Shown here one piece after another: positions 24,025 to 34,784 of a stretch of 64,000 bases of DNA. The translations under genes were made by a program, and so were the position numbers. How positions within the stretch are numbered: the stretch's first letter is position 1; the number at the start of each line of letters is the position of its first letter. Below the pieces are notes generated by a model. That model saw only the letters and a list, made by a program, of their open reading frames with translations, had not been told where the DNA came from and did not search any database. This stretch comes from Colias croceus (lineage: Eukaryota; Arthropoda; Insecta; Lepidoptera; Pieridae): assembly GCF_905220415.1 (NCBI RefSeq), contig NC_059551.1:6272001-6336000 (forward strand). The letters are read 5' to 3'.

Positions 24025-26953
24025 ATGGAACAGCAATTGGGGCAAGTATTATCTCAAATGTTAGAAACTATTCGAGGAATTCAAGTACAACAAGCGCAAT
24101 TACAACAACAATTACAAAATACGGATAAATCGGTGAGTGGAATTACATTACAACCATACGACGAAAACAATGAAAGTTTCGCATCGTATTTACAAAGGTT
24201 AGAAAATTACATTAATTTAAAAGGAGTCACAAATGATAAAACAAAATCACAGATTTTTCTGAACTGCATTGGTCCTAAATACTACCAAGTTTTACAAAAT
24301 ATTACAGCACCTGATTCTCCGAAAACTAAATCATATTATGACCTGATACAATTATTGAAAAACCATATCGCACCTGAACCCGGTGAAGTAGCCCAACAGC
24401 ACAAATTTTGTTTAAGACAACAATACGAATGTGAAAGTATTTCGAATTATGTTGCTGGTTTAAAAGAACTAGGGGGAAAATGTAACTTTAAATGTGCGAG
24501 CTGTCAACACAGCACATTTGAAACTCATCTGCGAGTACAATTCATACGAGGTCTCCGGAGTACAGAAATAAAAGAAAGATTACTACAAGAAAGCTCATCT
24601 ACAAAGGTTGATGATTTAATTAAGATTGCAATGGCGATTGAGACATCAAAAGCTGAAACAAAAGAAATGTGTTCTGGCCAAGTAAACATTAACAAAATTT
24701 CAACAAAATCAAATCATTTCAAAATTAAAACAAACATACAGCAACCTACAAAAATAAATACATACAAAAGAAAAAATATAAATAAATCATACAATTCATA
24801 TCACAAGAAGAAGAGAGAAATAAAATGTTTTCGCTGTGGCAAAGAAAACCATACAGCAAGACAATGCCGTTTGAAAGATAAACTATTTTGCAAGAAATGT
24901 AAGATAAAGGGACATATACAATCGGTATGTTTCAAAGATCAAAAACAACTTGACTTAGTACAGGATCAATTCAACGAGGAAGATGAAATATATGAAATAC
25001 ATAAGATATTTAACAATAACATACACAGTGATAAATTTAACATAACCTTATTATTAAATGGAAAAATACATACTTTGGAACTGGATACAGGCGCTGCAGT
25101 TACTACATGCTCAACAAATTTTTATGAGAAATATTTTAGTAATCTGAAACTTAAAAATACATCAGTAAAGTTAAGAACATACACAGGAGAAATAATACAC
25201 CCATTAGGAACTTGTAATTTAAATATTCAGTATAAGAACACAGTTATTGAAGGAAGAATCTTTGTAATTGACCGCGAAGTAGACACCGTAGTTGGAAGAG
25301 AATGGCTTAGAAAATTGAACTTAAATTTTGAATTAAATACAATATACAAAGAAGAACAAGACATAACAGAGAAAGAATTCAAATATAAATTACAAACATT
25401 ATTAGAAGAATATAAAGAGTTATTTACAGAAGAAATAGGTGAAATTAAAGATTATCAAGCAGCATTTAAATTGAAAGAAGGTTCAGTTCCAGTTTACTTA
25501 AAGCCACGCCCAGTACCATTTGCATTGAAAAATCAAGTAGAGGCAGAAATTGACAGATTAGAAAAAGAAGGCATATTAGAAAAGGTTACATACTCACAGT
25601 GGGGTACACCAATTGTCCCCGTGTTGAAACATAATGGAAAGGTACGACTATGTGCCGACTACAGAGCTACATTAAATAAAAACCTAGAGAATGACAATTA
25701 TCCAATTCCCCGAGTTGAAGAGATATTTTCAAAGCTCAGCGGTGGTAAAATATTTTTGTACATTGGACATTAACCAAGCGTATTTACATATGAAGACAAG
25801 TGATGATACAGCAGAGATGCAAGCCATAAGTACATGTAAGGGCACATACAAAGTAAGAAGACTGATGTTCGGTGTGAAAATAGCACCAAATGTTTGGCAA
25901 AGATACATGGATCAGACACTACAAGGATTAGACGGTACAGCTTGTTTTTTCGATGATATCGCTTTACAAGGACATTCATACATACAATTACTACAAAGAA
26001 TCCGAAAGGTATTTAATAAACTTAAAGAATGTGGATTACATCTAAACAGGAAGAAGTGTCAATTTTTTCAAAAATCAGTTACATATTTGGGACATAAAAT
26101 AAATGAAAAAGGATTACACCCTACAGAAGAAAAGATAAATGATATAAAGAATAGCCCACGTCCCACAGATGTTACATCTCTACGTACTTTCTTAGGAATG
26201 ATAAATTATTATCAACAATTTATATCTAATTTGGCATCTAAACTAAATCCTTTATACAAGCTATTACAGAAAGATACAAAATTTATATGGAATAAAGAAT
26301 GTGAACAAGCATTTCAAGAGTTGAAAAATGAACTATGTGGAGAAAGAGTACTTATACCATTCCATGAGAACTTACCTGTCACATTAGCTACAGACGCATC
26401 TCCTACAGGATATGGAGCTGTTTTATCACACATTATGCCGGATAAAACTGAACGACCTATAGCATTTGCATCAAGATCTTTAACTAAAGCAGAAAAAGGT
26501 TACAGTCAGTTGGATAAAGAAGCAGCAGCTCTAGTATGGGGATTAAAGAAATTTTTTCAATATTGTTACGGCAGGAAGATATTACTCATTGTAGATAATC
26601 AACCATTAGCTAGAATTTTACACCCAGAGAAAGTTACACCAGCTACAACAGCCATACGACTAGTACACTATGCAAACTTTTTAGCAGGATTTGACTATGA
26701 GATACGATTAAGGAAGACTACAGAACATGCGAATGCCGACTATTTTTCAAGAATACAATATACAGATACAACTGATAGGAATGAGACAATGACAGACGAT
26801 GAAGCGTTTTACCAAAATCAAATTGCAGAAATGCCAGTTTCATTAAAGGAAATAAGAGAAGCTACAGCCACTGACCCTGAGTTACAAAAATTATACATAG
26901 ATATACAGTCAGGAAGAGAAGATACAGGAAGACTATACGAATATTCATTATAA
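24025..26953 (+). pseudogene. gag-protease-RT-RNase H polyprotein with a frame break
   Basis: One long frame (24025-25773) starts with a Gln-rich coiled stretch, then a retroviral-type capsid-like region. It continues with two CCHC zinc knuckles (CFRCGKENHTARQC and CKKCKIKGHIQSVC), an aspartic protease with DTGA, and the N-terminal fingers of reverse transcriptase. The frame ends early at 25773. The RT continues in another frame (overlapping open frame 25691-26953) with the palm containing an FFDD box in place of the common YxDD, then the RNase H region with TDAS and the connected LDKEAAA segment. The break sits around 25745-25755 and is a single-base shift inside a conserved stretch, so it is a mutation and not a programmed shift between genes. 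The polyprotein also stops before any integrase. The copy should be unable to move on its own. Confidence 0.9.
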
Positions 26954-27006
26954 AACAATTGCATATTTTAATGAAGGATTAAAGATAGAGTACAAATAAG
27001 GATGTA

Positions 27007-27224
27007 TGATAGTAACAAAAGGGAAATTTGGAAGAATATTAGAGAGGAAAGGAAAATTACATTACGAGGTGGAAGTAGATGGAAAGATACATCACAGACA
27101 TATTGATCAGATAATAAAGACATCTTGTTTGAGTGAGAACTTCAATACACCAGATACTTACCGACCAACGTACCTGCAAGAGAATTCACCTACACCAGCT
27201 TCACCTGAACTACACAGCCAGTAG
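27007..27224 (+). pseudogene. Integrase C-terminal remnant
   Basis: A 72-codon frame starting MIVTKGKFG contains LHYEVEVDGKIHHRHIDQI, which resembles the C-terminal end of gypsy integrases (a chromo/SH3-like tail around 'YEVEVDGK...RHIDQ'). The zinc-binding HHCC part and the DDE catalytic core that should lie between RNase H and this tail are absent. This indicates an internal deletion of roughly 1 kb near 26950-27000. Confidence 0.65.
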
Positions 27225-27376
27225 AAAGTCCAGGAAATTACCAACCAGAAAACCTTGTACCAGAAACAATTCCAGATACACATGAACCTACACCGTCCAG
27301 AATTGAAATCCGTCGTAGTACTAGGATGAGAAGACCTCCAAACAGATTGAACCTTTGAATTTATAACGAGGGAGAG

Positions 27377-27591
27377 TGTTGGCACCATAAATTGGATATT
27401 GATAATCTGTGGTACACACAGCGTCATCTGGCAACACTATATTTCGGGAAGACATCTTTGATTTTACATTGGTCTTATACACGGCATTCTATACAATCCT
27501 TTTCTGTTAATTACTATTTACAATTGTTACATGAAATAAAATATACATTGAGATTAATTGCTTTCTATTATACAACCCGACATACATAACA
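27377..27591 (+). repeat. 3' LTR of the gypsy-type element
   Basis: 215 bp, identical to the 5' LTR except for G at 27401. Followed by the AAAAC duplication. Confidence 0.92.
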
Positions 27592-27824
27592 AAAACTACT
27601 ACACAGGGCATTTGTAACGTTTTCATAATTATTATATGCATACAAAAAAACAATAAAAAGCCATTTTATTAGTATTTGAATATGTATTCATTCATCACAG
27701 CAAATTTCAATAAAATAAATATGTTTAAGACAGTCTGAACGAAATGACATAAATATATTATAATCTGAAACATACGCAACATACATATAAACATAATAGA
27801 AAGGTTAAAAGATTAACATTACAA

Positions 27825-27900
27825 AAAAAACGGCTAAATGCGAGTCGGACTCGCGCACGAAGGGTTCCGTACCATTAAAATGTTCTGCCATTTAAAAGTA
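27825..27900. repeat. Dispersed 'CGAGTCGGACTCGCGCAC' repeat fragment
   Basis: The stretch 'cgagtcggactcgcgcac' followed by 'gaagggttccgtacc' is one I recognise as a frequent dispersed sequence in insect and other animal genomes. It lies inside the long-inverted-repeat element, to the right of the retrotransposon. Its parent element is not identifiable here. Confidence 0.4.
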
Positions 27901-28661
27901 ACCGAGCGAAAATTTTAATAAATATATGTATAGTTGCTATGGATGGGGTGCTAAAGTGTAATTTTTTTATACCCAAAATTAAAAAAAAATTATTAAAAAA
28001 AAAAAACTAAAGGGGACCTAACGAAAAAATTGTGGGACCTTAAAGGACCTAACGGAGACCTATCGATCAAGGTCATTTTCGACCCAAAATTCCATTGATG
28101 GGGTGCTAAGTTTGCATTGGTTATCTGTGGGTTATCTCTGTGCTCAAGTTCTGACTGCTGTCTGCTGCCACCTAAGAGCAATAAACTTATTGCTTAGGCT
28201 GCCACTTGTCAAGTTTTAAGTTACGTCCAAGAAGCTTATAACTTATACACTGGAGATTTCGGTATGAACATTTGACGTGTAACAAGAAAATTGTTGTGTT
28301 TTATCACTTTCACACCTAACTTGGTATTGCCACTGTTAATACGAAGTTTTCCCAAGGCTACTATGTATGCCGTAATATTCTGTGCAAAAGGTTAGTTTTT
28401 GTACATGAGTTTGTTGATAAATTGCCAACAACGTCATTCAGAAGCATTGTTGGATGAGACAATTATTATTTATGCTAAATAAAATAAGTATCTGGACCAA
28501 TTATTAAAAAGCGATACTCCCTGATTATGGGTAGTTACCATAATAAAATTGTAGCAACTCTCACTTTGACAATATGGCATAAGTGTCAAAAAAATTGCGT
28601 CGCTTCGAATATTTAAGTTAATATTGTTGCGTATTTAATAAATATTTTCCGAATATAAATA

Positions 28662-28726
28662 ATGTATTGCATTGTGAAAAATTGCAGAAGTGTTTGGACA
28701 CCAAATTCTGGCATAGAATTTCACAG
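28662..28726 (+). pseudogene. THAP zinc-finger first exon of P-like transposase
   Basis: The frame MYCIVKNCRSVWTPNSGIEFHR matches the first half of a THAP domain: Cys3 and Cys8, then FHR at the exon end. The donor is CAG|GCAAGT, a textbook GC-type splice donor. A downstream acceptor near 29121-29131 would join to a segment reading FPKSKIKRN, which suits the next THAP residues, but that segment meets a stop after CAHQG. The domain is therefore truncated before its last Cys and His. It belongs to the surrounding transposon. Confidence 0.6.
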
Positions 28727-29182
28727 GCAAGTGTATATTTACGTTATTTACAATATTCCTCAATACTCCTGCATTTACCTGTTTAGAATCATTTCAATGG
28801 CAAAAATTGTAAAATTTTGCATCATTTTAGAAAGCAGTCATGTTAAATTTGTTATTTTCCTAATACTTTATCATTTTTCAACAAGTTTTCAATAAACAAA
28901 ATTAACAAGTAAGGTAACCATGATGACGAGTTTTTATGGATAGTGAAGAGAATATATTGTAATAACAATATTATGATGAAATTTAGAACACCATTTTCAA
29001 GATTTTTACTAGTAATGAAACAACACTCGACATCGGTATTGCACTCACATGTAGTTATAAGATTGTTCGTTTTTACATTGAAATTTATACTTTTTTAACT
29101 TACCTCATATTTTTTGTTTTAGGTATTTCAGCTTTCCAAAAAGTAAAATCAAAAGAAATATATGTGCCCATCAAGGGTAAAA

Positions 29183-29515
29183 TTACTGAGGATTACGACC
29201 CAGAAAAAAATACCTTTTGAAAAATAAACTTTGTAAAGTTAGCTGAAATTTGTGCAAGGCGTTTATTATAAACAGTTTTTCTTTGATGATTTTGACTTGA
29301 AATTGACCCGTCGAAGCAACGCGTTTAAAAAGATCTGAGTAGCTTACAATTTGGTAAACAGCATCTGATGCAAAACACAACTTTCCTCTATTTACAAAGG
29401 ATGTTAATGCTATATATCGGTTCATATCCAGGCTTTTTAGCCAAGAGTTATTTAAAACTATCATTCTATACCAATTAAAATTGTATGTACCTATAAAGTA
29501 TGGCCGGTAATACAA
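29183..29515 (-). pseudogene. P-like transposase C-terminal fragment
   Basis: A 110-codon minus-strand frame. The part MNRYIALTSFVNRGKLCFAS followed by DAVYQIV resembles the C-terminal region of THAP9/P-type transposases, where a 'NRGGL..PS..V' pattern is common. It lies near the right end of the transposon but runs opposite to the THAP exon, which is not the normal arrangement. The similarity is short and read by eye, so the call is moderate. Confidence 0.45.
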
Positions 29516-29832
29516 TTATAATATAATTAATACTGTTAAAAATATATGTCGTTATTATTTATAGACCATGATTTTTAGTTTTTTCTATTTCGAAAAATCC
29601 TGAATATACAAACCAGTGTGGTCACCCACAGAAAGAGACAAAAAACAACACTGACGTCATTCAAGGTTATATTTTCTTGTGACAAGTCAATGGTCATAGT
29701 GCAATCTCCAGTGTATTAGATATAAGCTTCTTGGTTACGTCCTTGGTTACGTCCACAGATCTACACAGAGCAAGTGCAGATCTATCTGTGGTTACGTCCA
29801 TGTTACGTCATTTGCTTTAGGGATGGCGCCAA

Positions 29833-29945
29833 GAAGCTTTTAACTAATACACTGGAGATTGCATTATGACCATTACTTGTAACAAGAAAATATGACGTTG
29901 AATGACGCCTGTATGTTTTTTATCCCTTTCACACCTAACTTGGCA
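29833..29945. repeat. Solo left end of the same P-like family
   Basis: Starts CAAGAAGCTTTTAACTAATA and runs to 'cacctaacttgg'. It matches the left 100 bp of the element at 28228 in the same direction, and the right end at 29733 in inverse. No matching right end follows. It may be a truncated second copy or a by-product of the rearrangement next door. Confidence 0.6.
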
Positions 29946-30213
29946 AGTTGGTAGCACCGCGGACTTCAGTCAACTTCGGCCGAGTACCTACTTCGCCGAG
30001 GAACTTCGCGAGTAGTGTGGAGGAGGCATTAGACCTGGCGCCTGGTGAGATACTTTTTTGACAAGATATCGGAATCAGACGACTGTAAACAATATAATAT
30101 AATCGTCCAATGTAATAAATATGAAGGAAATATATAGAAAAGACACTTTTTATTTATGTTGATAGTAATTTTGCTACTTGAATATGTGCTGCTAAGTATG
30201 TAAAATTACAAAA
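29946..30213 (+). promoter_or_regulatory. Probable GalNAc-transferase promoter and 5' UTR
   Basis: A GC-richer stretch (about 29950-30050) precedes the start codon at 30214 and is the likely promoter or first untranslated exon. No TATA box or initiator can be assigned with confidence. The P-like element and its solo end sit immediately upstream, so this promoter borders transposon DNA. Confidence 0.35.
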
Positions 30214-33200
30214 ATGGTGCTCCCAAAAGTAAGTCGGAAGAATTTTAAGTTTTAATAATTTGACATTGGATATAAATTAAAATTCTAATAATAATAATAT
30301 TATTTTGTGGTAATAGCAGGTCTGGAGTTATTTCTGTAGAGGACGAAGAAAAAAAATCACAAGTCTCGTTATAATTTTAATTGTTTTGGTAAATGTAATG
30401 TTATATACAAGTTTACTTTTATATAATACAATACAAAATAGAAATAACAAACACTGGTATGACAGGTAAGCACAAAAAACCCATTTAGAATACATACTTT
30501 CTTAAATTAATATTATACATATTTTAATAAAAGCTTAATATATTTTAATGTTAATGTTGTAGAATTCATTTTGATCAAGATTCTTATGTCGACACTAAAG
30601 GAATGAGGGTAATTGTTGGTCACTATGTTGGTGGAAACTCTGGAGGGAATTTAACAGAGGGTATATATTTTATTATAATTTATACACTATTTTAATTTTA
30701 TAATAAATGTATTAATAATATGATTTCATTTTGTTGCAGAAATGGTAAATAGCAATAACTACGCTCCAGTAGAGGGAGTGGGTGAGGGTGGTCGCCCCGT
30801 ACAAATGACACAGAGGGAACTCATTACTGCCAGAGAATTATATGCTTTACATTCCTATAACATACTTGTAAGTGATAAGATATCCATTAATAGAACCCTG
30901 CCAGACATGAGAAGTGAGAGGTAATGTAACTTAATAGTAACCTTGAGTTTTAAGAACAACTGTTTAAATAAAAATAGCTCCAAAAGAACAAAGACTCATA
31001 TTGAAAATATTTTCTTTGCACAAGTACAATAAGATTCAATAATAAATAATTCAAGCTATATCAACAAATTACAGTGCATATTTCCACACTGTTTTAACAT
31101 TTATGTTATAGGCCTATCCGGCCTGTCATAACAAAAATTAAGAAAAAGGGATTGAACTAGTTGTTTCAATAGTTTGAAATATGTACTCAAAGCTGACTAA
31201 AAAAATAAAAAATAACATAATGTAATATAGCTTATAATCAGTAATCAATCAAAAGGATACAAAATAATTCTAGCTTACAATTTGTAAATTCTGAATACTG
31301 ACTCACAAACTTTTACTCATAATATTTTTATTGTAGTTGCAGGAATGTGCAATATAATTTAGAAAATTTGCCAACCGCAAGCGTTATTATAGTCTTCCAT
31401 AATGAAGCTTGGTCTACACTTATGAGAACTGTGATGTCTGTGATATTACGATCTCCTGCAGGTTTATTGAAACAAGTAAGTGGTAATAATTAGTATTGTA
31501 TGTTGTAAAAATATTATCACTGTATTTTTTAATAAAATAAAATGGATGGTCAATGATATATTAAGAATTTGTTTTTTTATTAGTAAAGCCAAAGAATGAT
31601 GAGCTCATTGGATTTGTTAAAGTTTTGTGTAAAAATTAATAGACTCAGCAGAACACAGAATACTCCATAATATGTATAAAAACATTTTATGATATTTGCT
31701 GGAAGTCTATATATATTTACGTTACTTTGACCAACAATATGTCCTTTTTATTCTAAGACTAATAGTGTATAAAAAAGAAGTTAATACTATATCCTCACTT
31801 TTCAGATTATTTTAGTTGACGATGCAAGCACAAGGAGATATTTGGGTAAAGAATTAGACGATGCTATAGTAAAATTAAATAAAGTACAAATATTGAGAAG
31901 TACAAACAGGACAGGGTTGGTTGGTGCTAGGCTCATGGGAGCACATAAGGCAACGGGAGACGTGTTGGTCTTTCTAGATGCTCATTGTGAGGTATGACTA
32001 AATTAAATACTAAGAATTTTTTTGAATACTTTACAGAAAACAGATTACTCGTGGCTTTTTTCACTGTTAAAATTATTAGTTTTGTGTGTGACTATTTTAA
32101 AAATATGCTTCCTGTTGGATAAAAAATCAGTCTTTCATCCTTTATTGATTGCAAGTTTTAAGCATAAAATATATGTTATGCTCTTTAAAATAAGATCGAT
32201 ATATAAGAAATAGTTAATTTTGTTGCTTTTAAATAGACTATTTAAAACTGTTCTATGGTACCTACTTATTTAACAATAAGGAGATTATGTCACATGGTAT
32301 TTTTATGTTAAAAATTAAATTTTAGTGTTAAGGCCACCTGTATTTTTTCATATAAAAAAAACAATGTGTTTGTAGGTCACACAAGGCTGGCTCGAGCCTC
32401 TTTTAGATAGAGCAGGAAGTGATGATGTATTCATATGCCCACACATAGACCTTTTGTCAGACGAAACATTAGCATACACAAAGAGTATTGATGCGCATTG
32501 GGGCGCGTTCAGTTGGCGACTGCATTTCCGCTGGCTGATGCCGAGCGACGAAGTTATGATGACTAAAACTAATAACCCATCTAAACCTTATCCAACTCCA
32601 GCGATGGCTGGCGGCCTTTTTGCCGTGAGAAAAAGTTTATTTTGGCGACTAGGTGGATATGATGAAAGTATGCTAATATGGGGTGGAGAAAATCTTGAAC
32701 TATCCTGGCGAGCGTGGCAATGCGGTGCGAGAGTAGAAATAACACCCTGCTCTCGAGTAGGACATATTTTTAGACGACACAGCCCATATAAATATCCCGG
32801 TGGTGTGGCCAAAGTACTTAACACGAATCTCGCTAGAGCCGCATCCGTGTGGATGGACGAATGGGCTGACTTTTTCTTCAAATTTAACCCTTCCGATGCA
32901 GACATTCGTGATCATCACAGTGTAGCAGCTAGAATGACGTTGAGAAAGAATTTACAATGTAAAAGTTTTAAATGGTATCTGGAGAATGTATGGCCGCAAC
33001 ATTTTTTCCCTACTGATGATAGATGGTTTGGTCGGATACGTAACGAAAAGGGTAGTTGCTTGGGAATACTTGCTGGCACGCCAGGTCTTGGTGGACCGGC
33101 ATCTGGTATTAGCTGCGGGAGTGATCTTGATTTAGAAAGACTGCTCGTATACACAATGGACGGTAGAATAATGGCCGATGAAGGTCTATGTTTACAAGAG

Positions 33201-33410
33201 GGTAATGGTCGAGCGGTTTGGAAGAGTTGTAATAATAGTCATAAACAAGTATGGAAGCAAAAGGGACCGCGATTGAAAACACCTGAAGGTTTATGTTTGA
33301 CGCAACTAATAAGTAACAGTAAAGATGGCGTCACTGATCCATTAACAACTAAAAGATGCGTAAATGACAATGGACAGATTTGGCATTTTGAACGAGTGCC
33401 TTGGCGATAA
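30214..33410 (+). CDS. Polypeptide N-acetylgalactosaminyltransferase (GT27)
   Basis: Golgi type II membrane enzyme that starts mucin-type O-glycans by moving GalNAc from UDP-GalNAc to Ser/Thr. Seven exons: 30214-30228, 30320-30465, 30563-30660, 30740-30920, 31337-31475, 31806-31991, 32376-33410; all phases close to 599 aa. A short basic cytosolic tail is followed by a membrane anchor (about residues 19-38, rich in Ile/Leu/Val). The GT-A domain has VIIVFHNE (163-170), VDDAS (197-201), the metal-binding DAH of FLDAHCE (251-253), AMAGGLFA, and WGGENLELSWRAW (from 357). A ricin-type lectin domain spans about 481-599 with QVW and QIW. Its three CL motifs read CLG, CLQ and CLT, so the usual CLD aspartate that binds GalNAc is absent from all repeats. 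It resembles the GALNT11/Pgant35A group, but I do not assign an ortholog. Confidence 0.93.
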
Positions 33411-34242
33411 TGTGATAAATATTTATGGTACAAAATTATACTGGCAATGTACAATAGATTAAGGTAATTAAATGTTCGTTAGGATACGTAAATTTCGATA
33501 TCTGACAAGCTTTAATTTTGTTTTATATTTTATTAATTCGAACATTGGACTGAAAACCAACAAGAGTGCAATCTTTCAAAGTACTATTTAGTTTCCATTT
33601 TAGGATAGAAAATCGAGAAAAATTGATCATAAAGATCATTTATGTATGTATTACCTATTTGCCATTAGCTAGTTAAATTTTTTTACTATGAATTGATCTG
33701 ATAATATAATATTTTCATTTTTGTAGGTATTGTAATTTATAAATATTTACATTTTAAATAACAATTGCATCACTTTATGGGTGATATTATGTAATAATCA
33801 ACTAATAATGGATTTACTAATTTATCTGTGATTAACTATGAATAAACTTATTATGTTTTTTCATGTTTCAGTACTTATACTATTTTATTTTAAATTAGAT
33901 AAGTGTGAGCCAACATTCATTTATATTAGGATAATTTCGATTATAGTATATACGGCAATTTCCCAGATTATTCATTAACTTTCTATCGAATGATTTTTTT
34001 TATATTTTTACTGACCTATGCATTTATGTTATTATATACTAGTCTTCAGTAATTTTATTCTATTTTATATTAATTGCGCTGATGTTAATCCTATTGGTTG
34101 TGTATTTTAAAAGATAAACAGGGATATAATATTGATGTTTCACGGTGCTTCGAATAGTACATAGGTTGTTAAATATTTGTGCACTTTTATAATTTTATAA
34201 AGGTAATAAAAAAATATTTGACTAAATAAAAAACCATTTATT
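33411..34242. promoter_or_regulatory. GalNAc-transferase 3' UTR and convergent poly(A) signals
   Basis: AT-rich 3' region. Plus-strand AATAAA occurs at 34205-34210 and 34225-34230. A minus-strand AATAAA (TTTATT) lies at 34237-34242 and could end the Ly6-like transcript. The two convergent genes may therefore share or overlap their 3' ends. An earlier AATAAA is also present near 33840, so the real end is uncertain. Confidence 0.45.
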
Positions 34243-34784
34243 TTGTAAACCCAATTTTACGTAGATAACAATTTGAGCTTCAGTACATTGTATTTCCAAC
34301 TAGACTAGATTACAATAAGCAAAAAAATAAGCTTGTTTACAAAGAAATGTAAGAAATAAATGTGTATAAAAACCCTAAATTTACGCCAAGAAAATTATCT
34401 TATAAAATTGTACACGCTTTCCTCGCTGAATCACACGTTCACGTAGACCGAAAAGCCTCATGCGGAAAATGCTTCGCGAGGCTGTTCGCTCTATGTGAAC
34501 TAGTAGACTAGTTTAACATATTATGTGGTGTGAATCTGCTTAACAAATGAAAAAGGCGCTGTTTTATCATCACAAGCGGGACTATCCATGTAGTAGTATG
34601 CTCTAAGTACGTACTTAGAGCGTCAAATACGGGGTACGCATTACTTAAATCTAATGTCATTGTTACATTTTTACCATCTTATTTTAAAATCTAATATAAT
34701 AATAATGTTATAGTAAGTATATAATGTGCAGTGTGTAATGTGCAGACATTATCTTATAAAAGTTCTTGAATAATTATTAACAGT
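34243..34784 (-). other. Probable 3' UTR of the Ly6-like gene
   Basis: Non-coding stretch below the Ly6-like stop codon. It contains a perfect 22-bp palindrome at 34600-34621 (GCTCTAAGTAC and its complement). No other gene is seen. Confidence 0.4.

Larger units (their letters stand above)
23617..27591 (+). mobile_element. Gypsy-type LTR retrotransposon, internally deleted
   Basis: Two 215-bp LTRs (23617-23831 and 27377-27591) starting TGTTGG and ending ACA differ at one position only (A at 23641, G at 27401). They are bordered by the 5-bp duplication AAAAC (23612-23616 and 27592-27596). A purine-rich tract 'aacgagggagag' precedes the 3' LTR. The sequence just after the 5' LTR ('gattggcgacgagg') is the place for a primer-binding site, but I cannot name its tRNA. 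Coding order is gag, protease, reverse transcriptase, RNase H, which is the Metaviridae order as far as it goes. The integrase core is missing and there is no envelope gene. Near-identical LTRs point to a recent insertion. Confidence 0.92.
22965..28121. mobile_element. Long-terminal-inverted-repeat DNA element, host of the LTR retrotransposon
   Basis: The left end (from 22965, ACCAATGCAAACTTAGCACC) and right end (up to 28121) are inverted copies over roughly 160 bp, including the 'cgttaggtcctttaaggtcc' block. The left arm holds a second tandem copy of that block (about 23124-23260), starting TAGCACCCCATC like the first; the right arm ends at the start of the matching second copy. The internal part has been split by the gypsy-type retrotransposon at 23617-27591; the element's own remaining sequence is about 1.2 kb. 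No transposase frame is visible and I find no clean target duplication, so the superfamily is unknown. Confidence 0.65.
28228..29733 (+). mobile_element. P-superfamily-like DNA transposon with 32-bp inverted ends
   Basis: The left end (28228, CAAGAAGCTTATA...) and right end (up to 29733) are inverted copies with only two mismatches over 32 bp; weaker similarity continues inward about 100 bp. They are flanked by an exact 8-bp duplication GTTACGTC (28220-28227 and 29734-29741). Ends beginning CA, about 31-bp inverted repeats and 8-bp duplications are all P-element traits. Inside are a THAP first exon (+, 28662-28726) and a transposase-like frame on the opposite strand (29183-29515). At 1506 bp and with coding parts facing each other, this copy is rearranged and non-autonomous. 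Confidence 0.8.

Noticed and set aside
25745..25775. Programmed frameshift between two polyprotein parts
   Set aside because: The shift falls inside conserved reverse transcriptase and not at a gag-pol border, so a mutation is the simpler reading.
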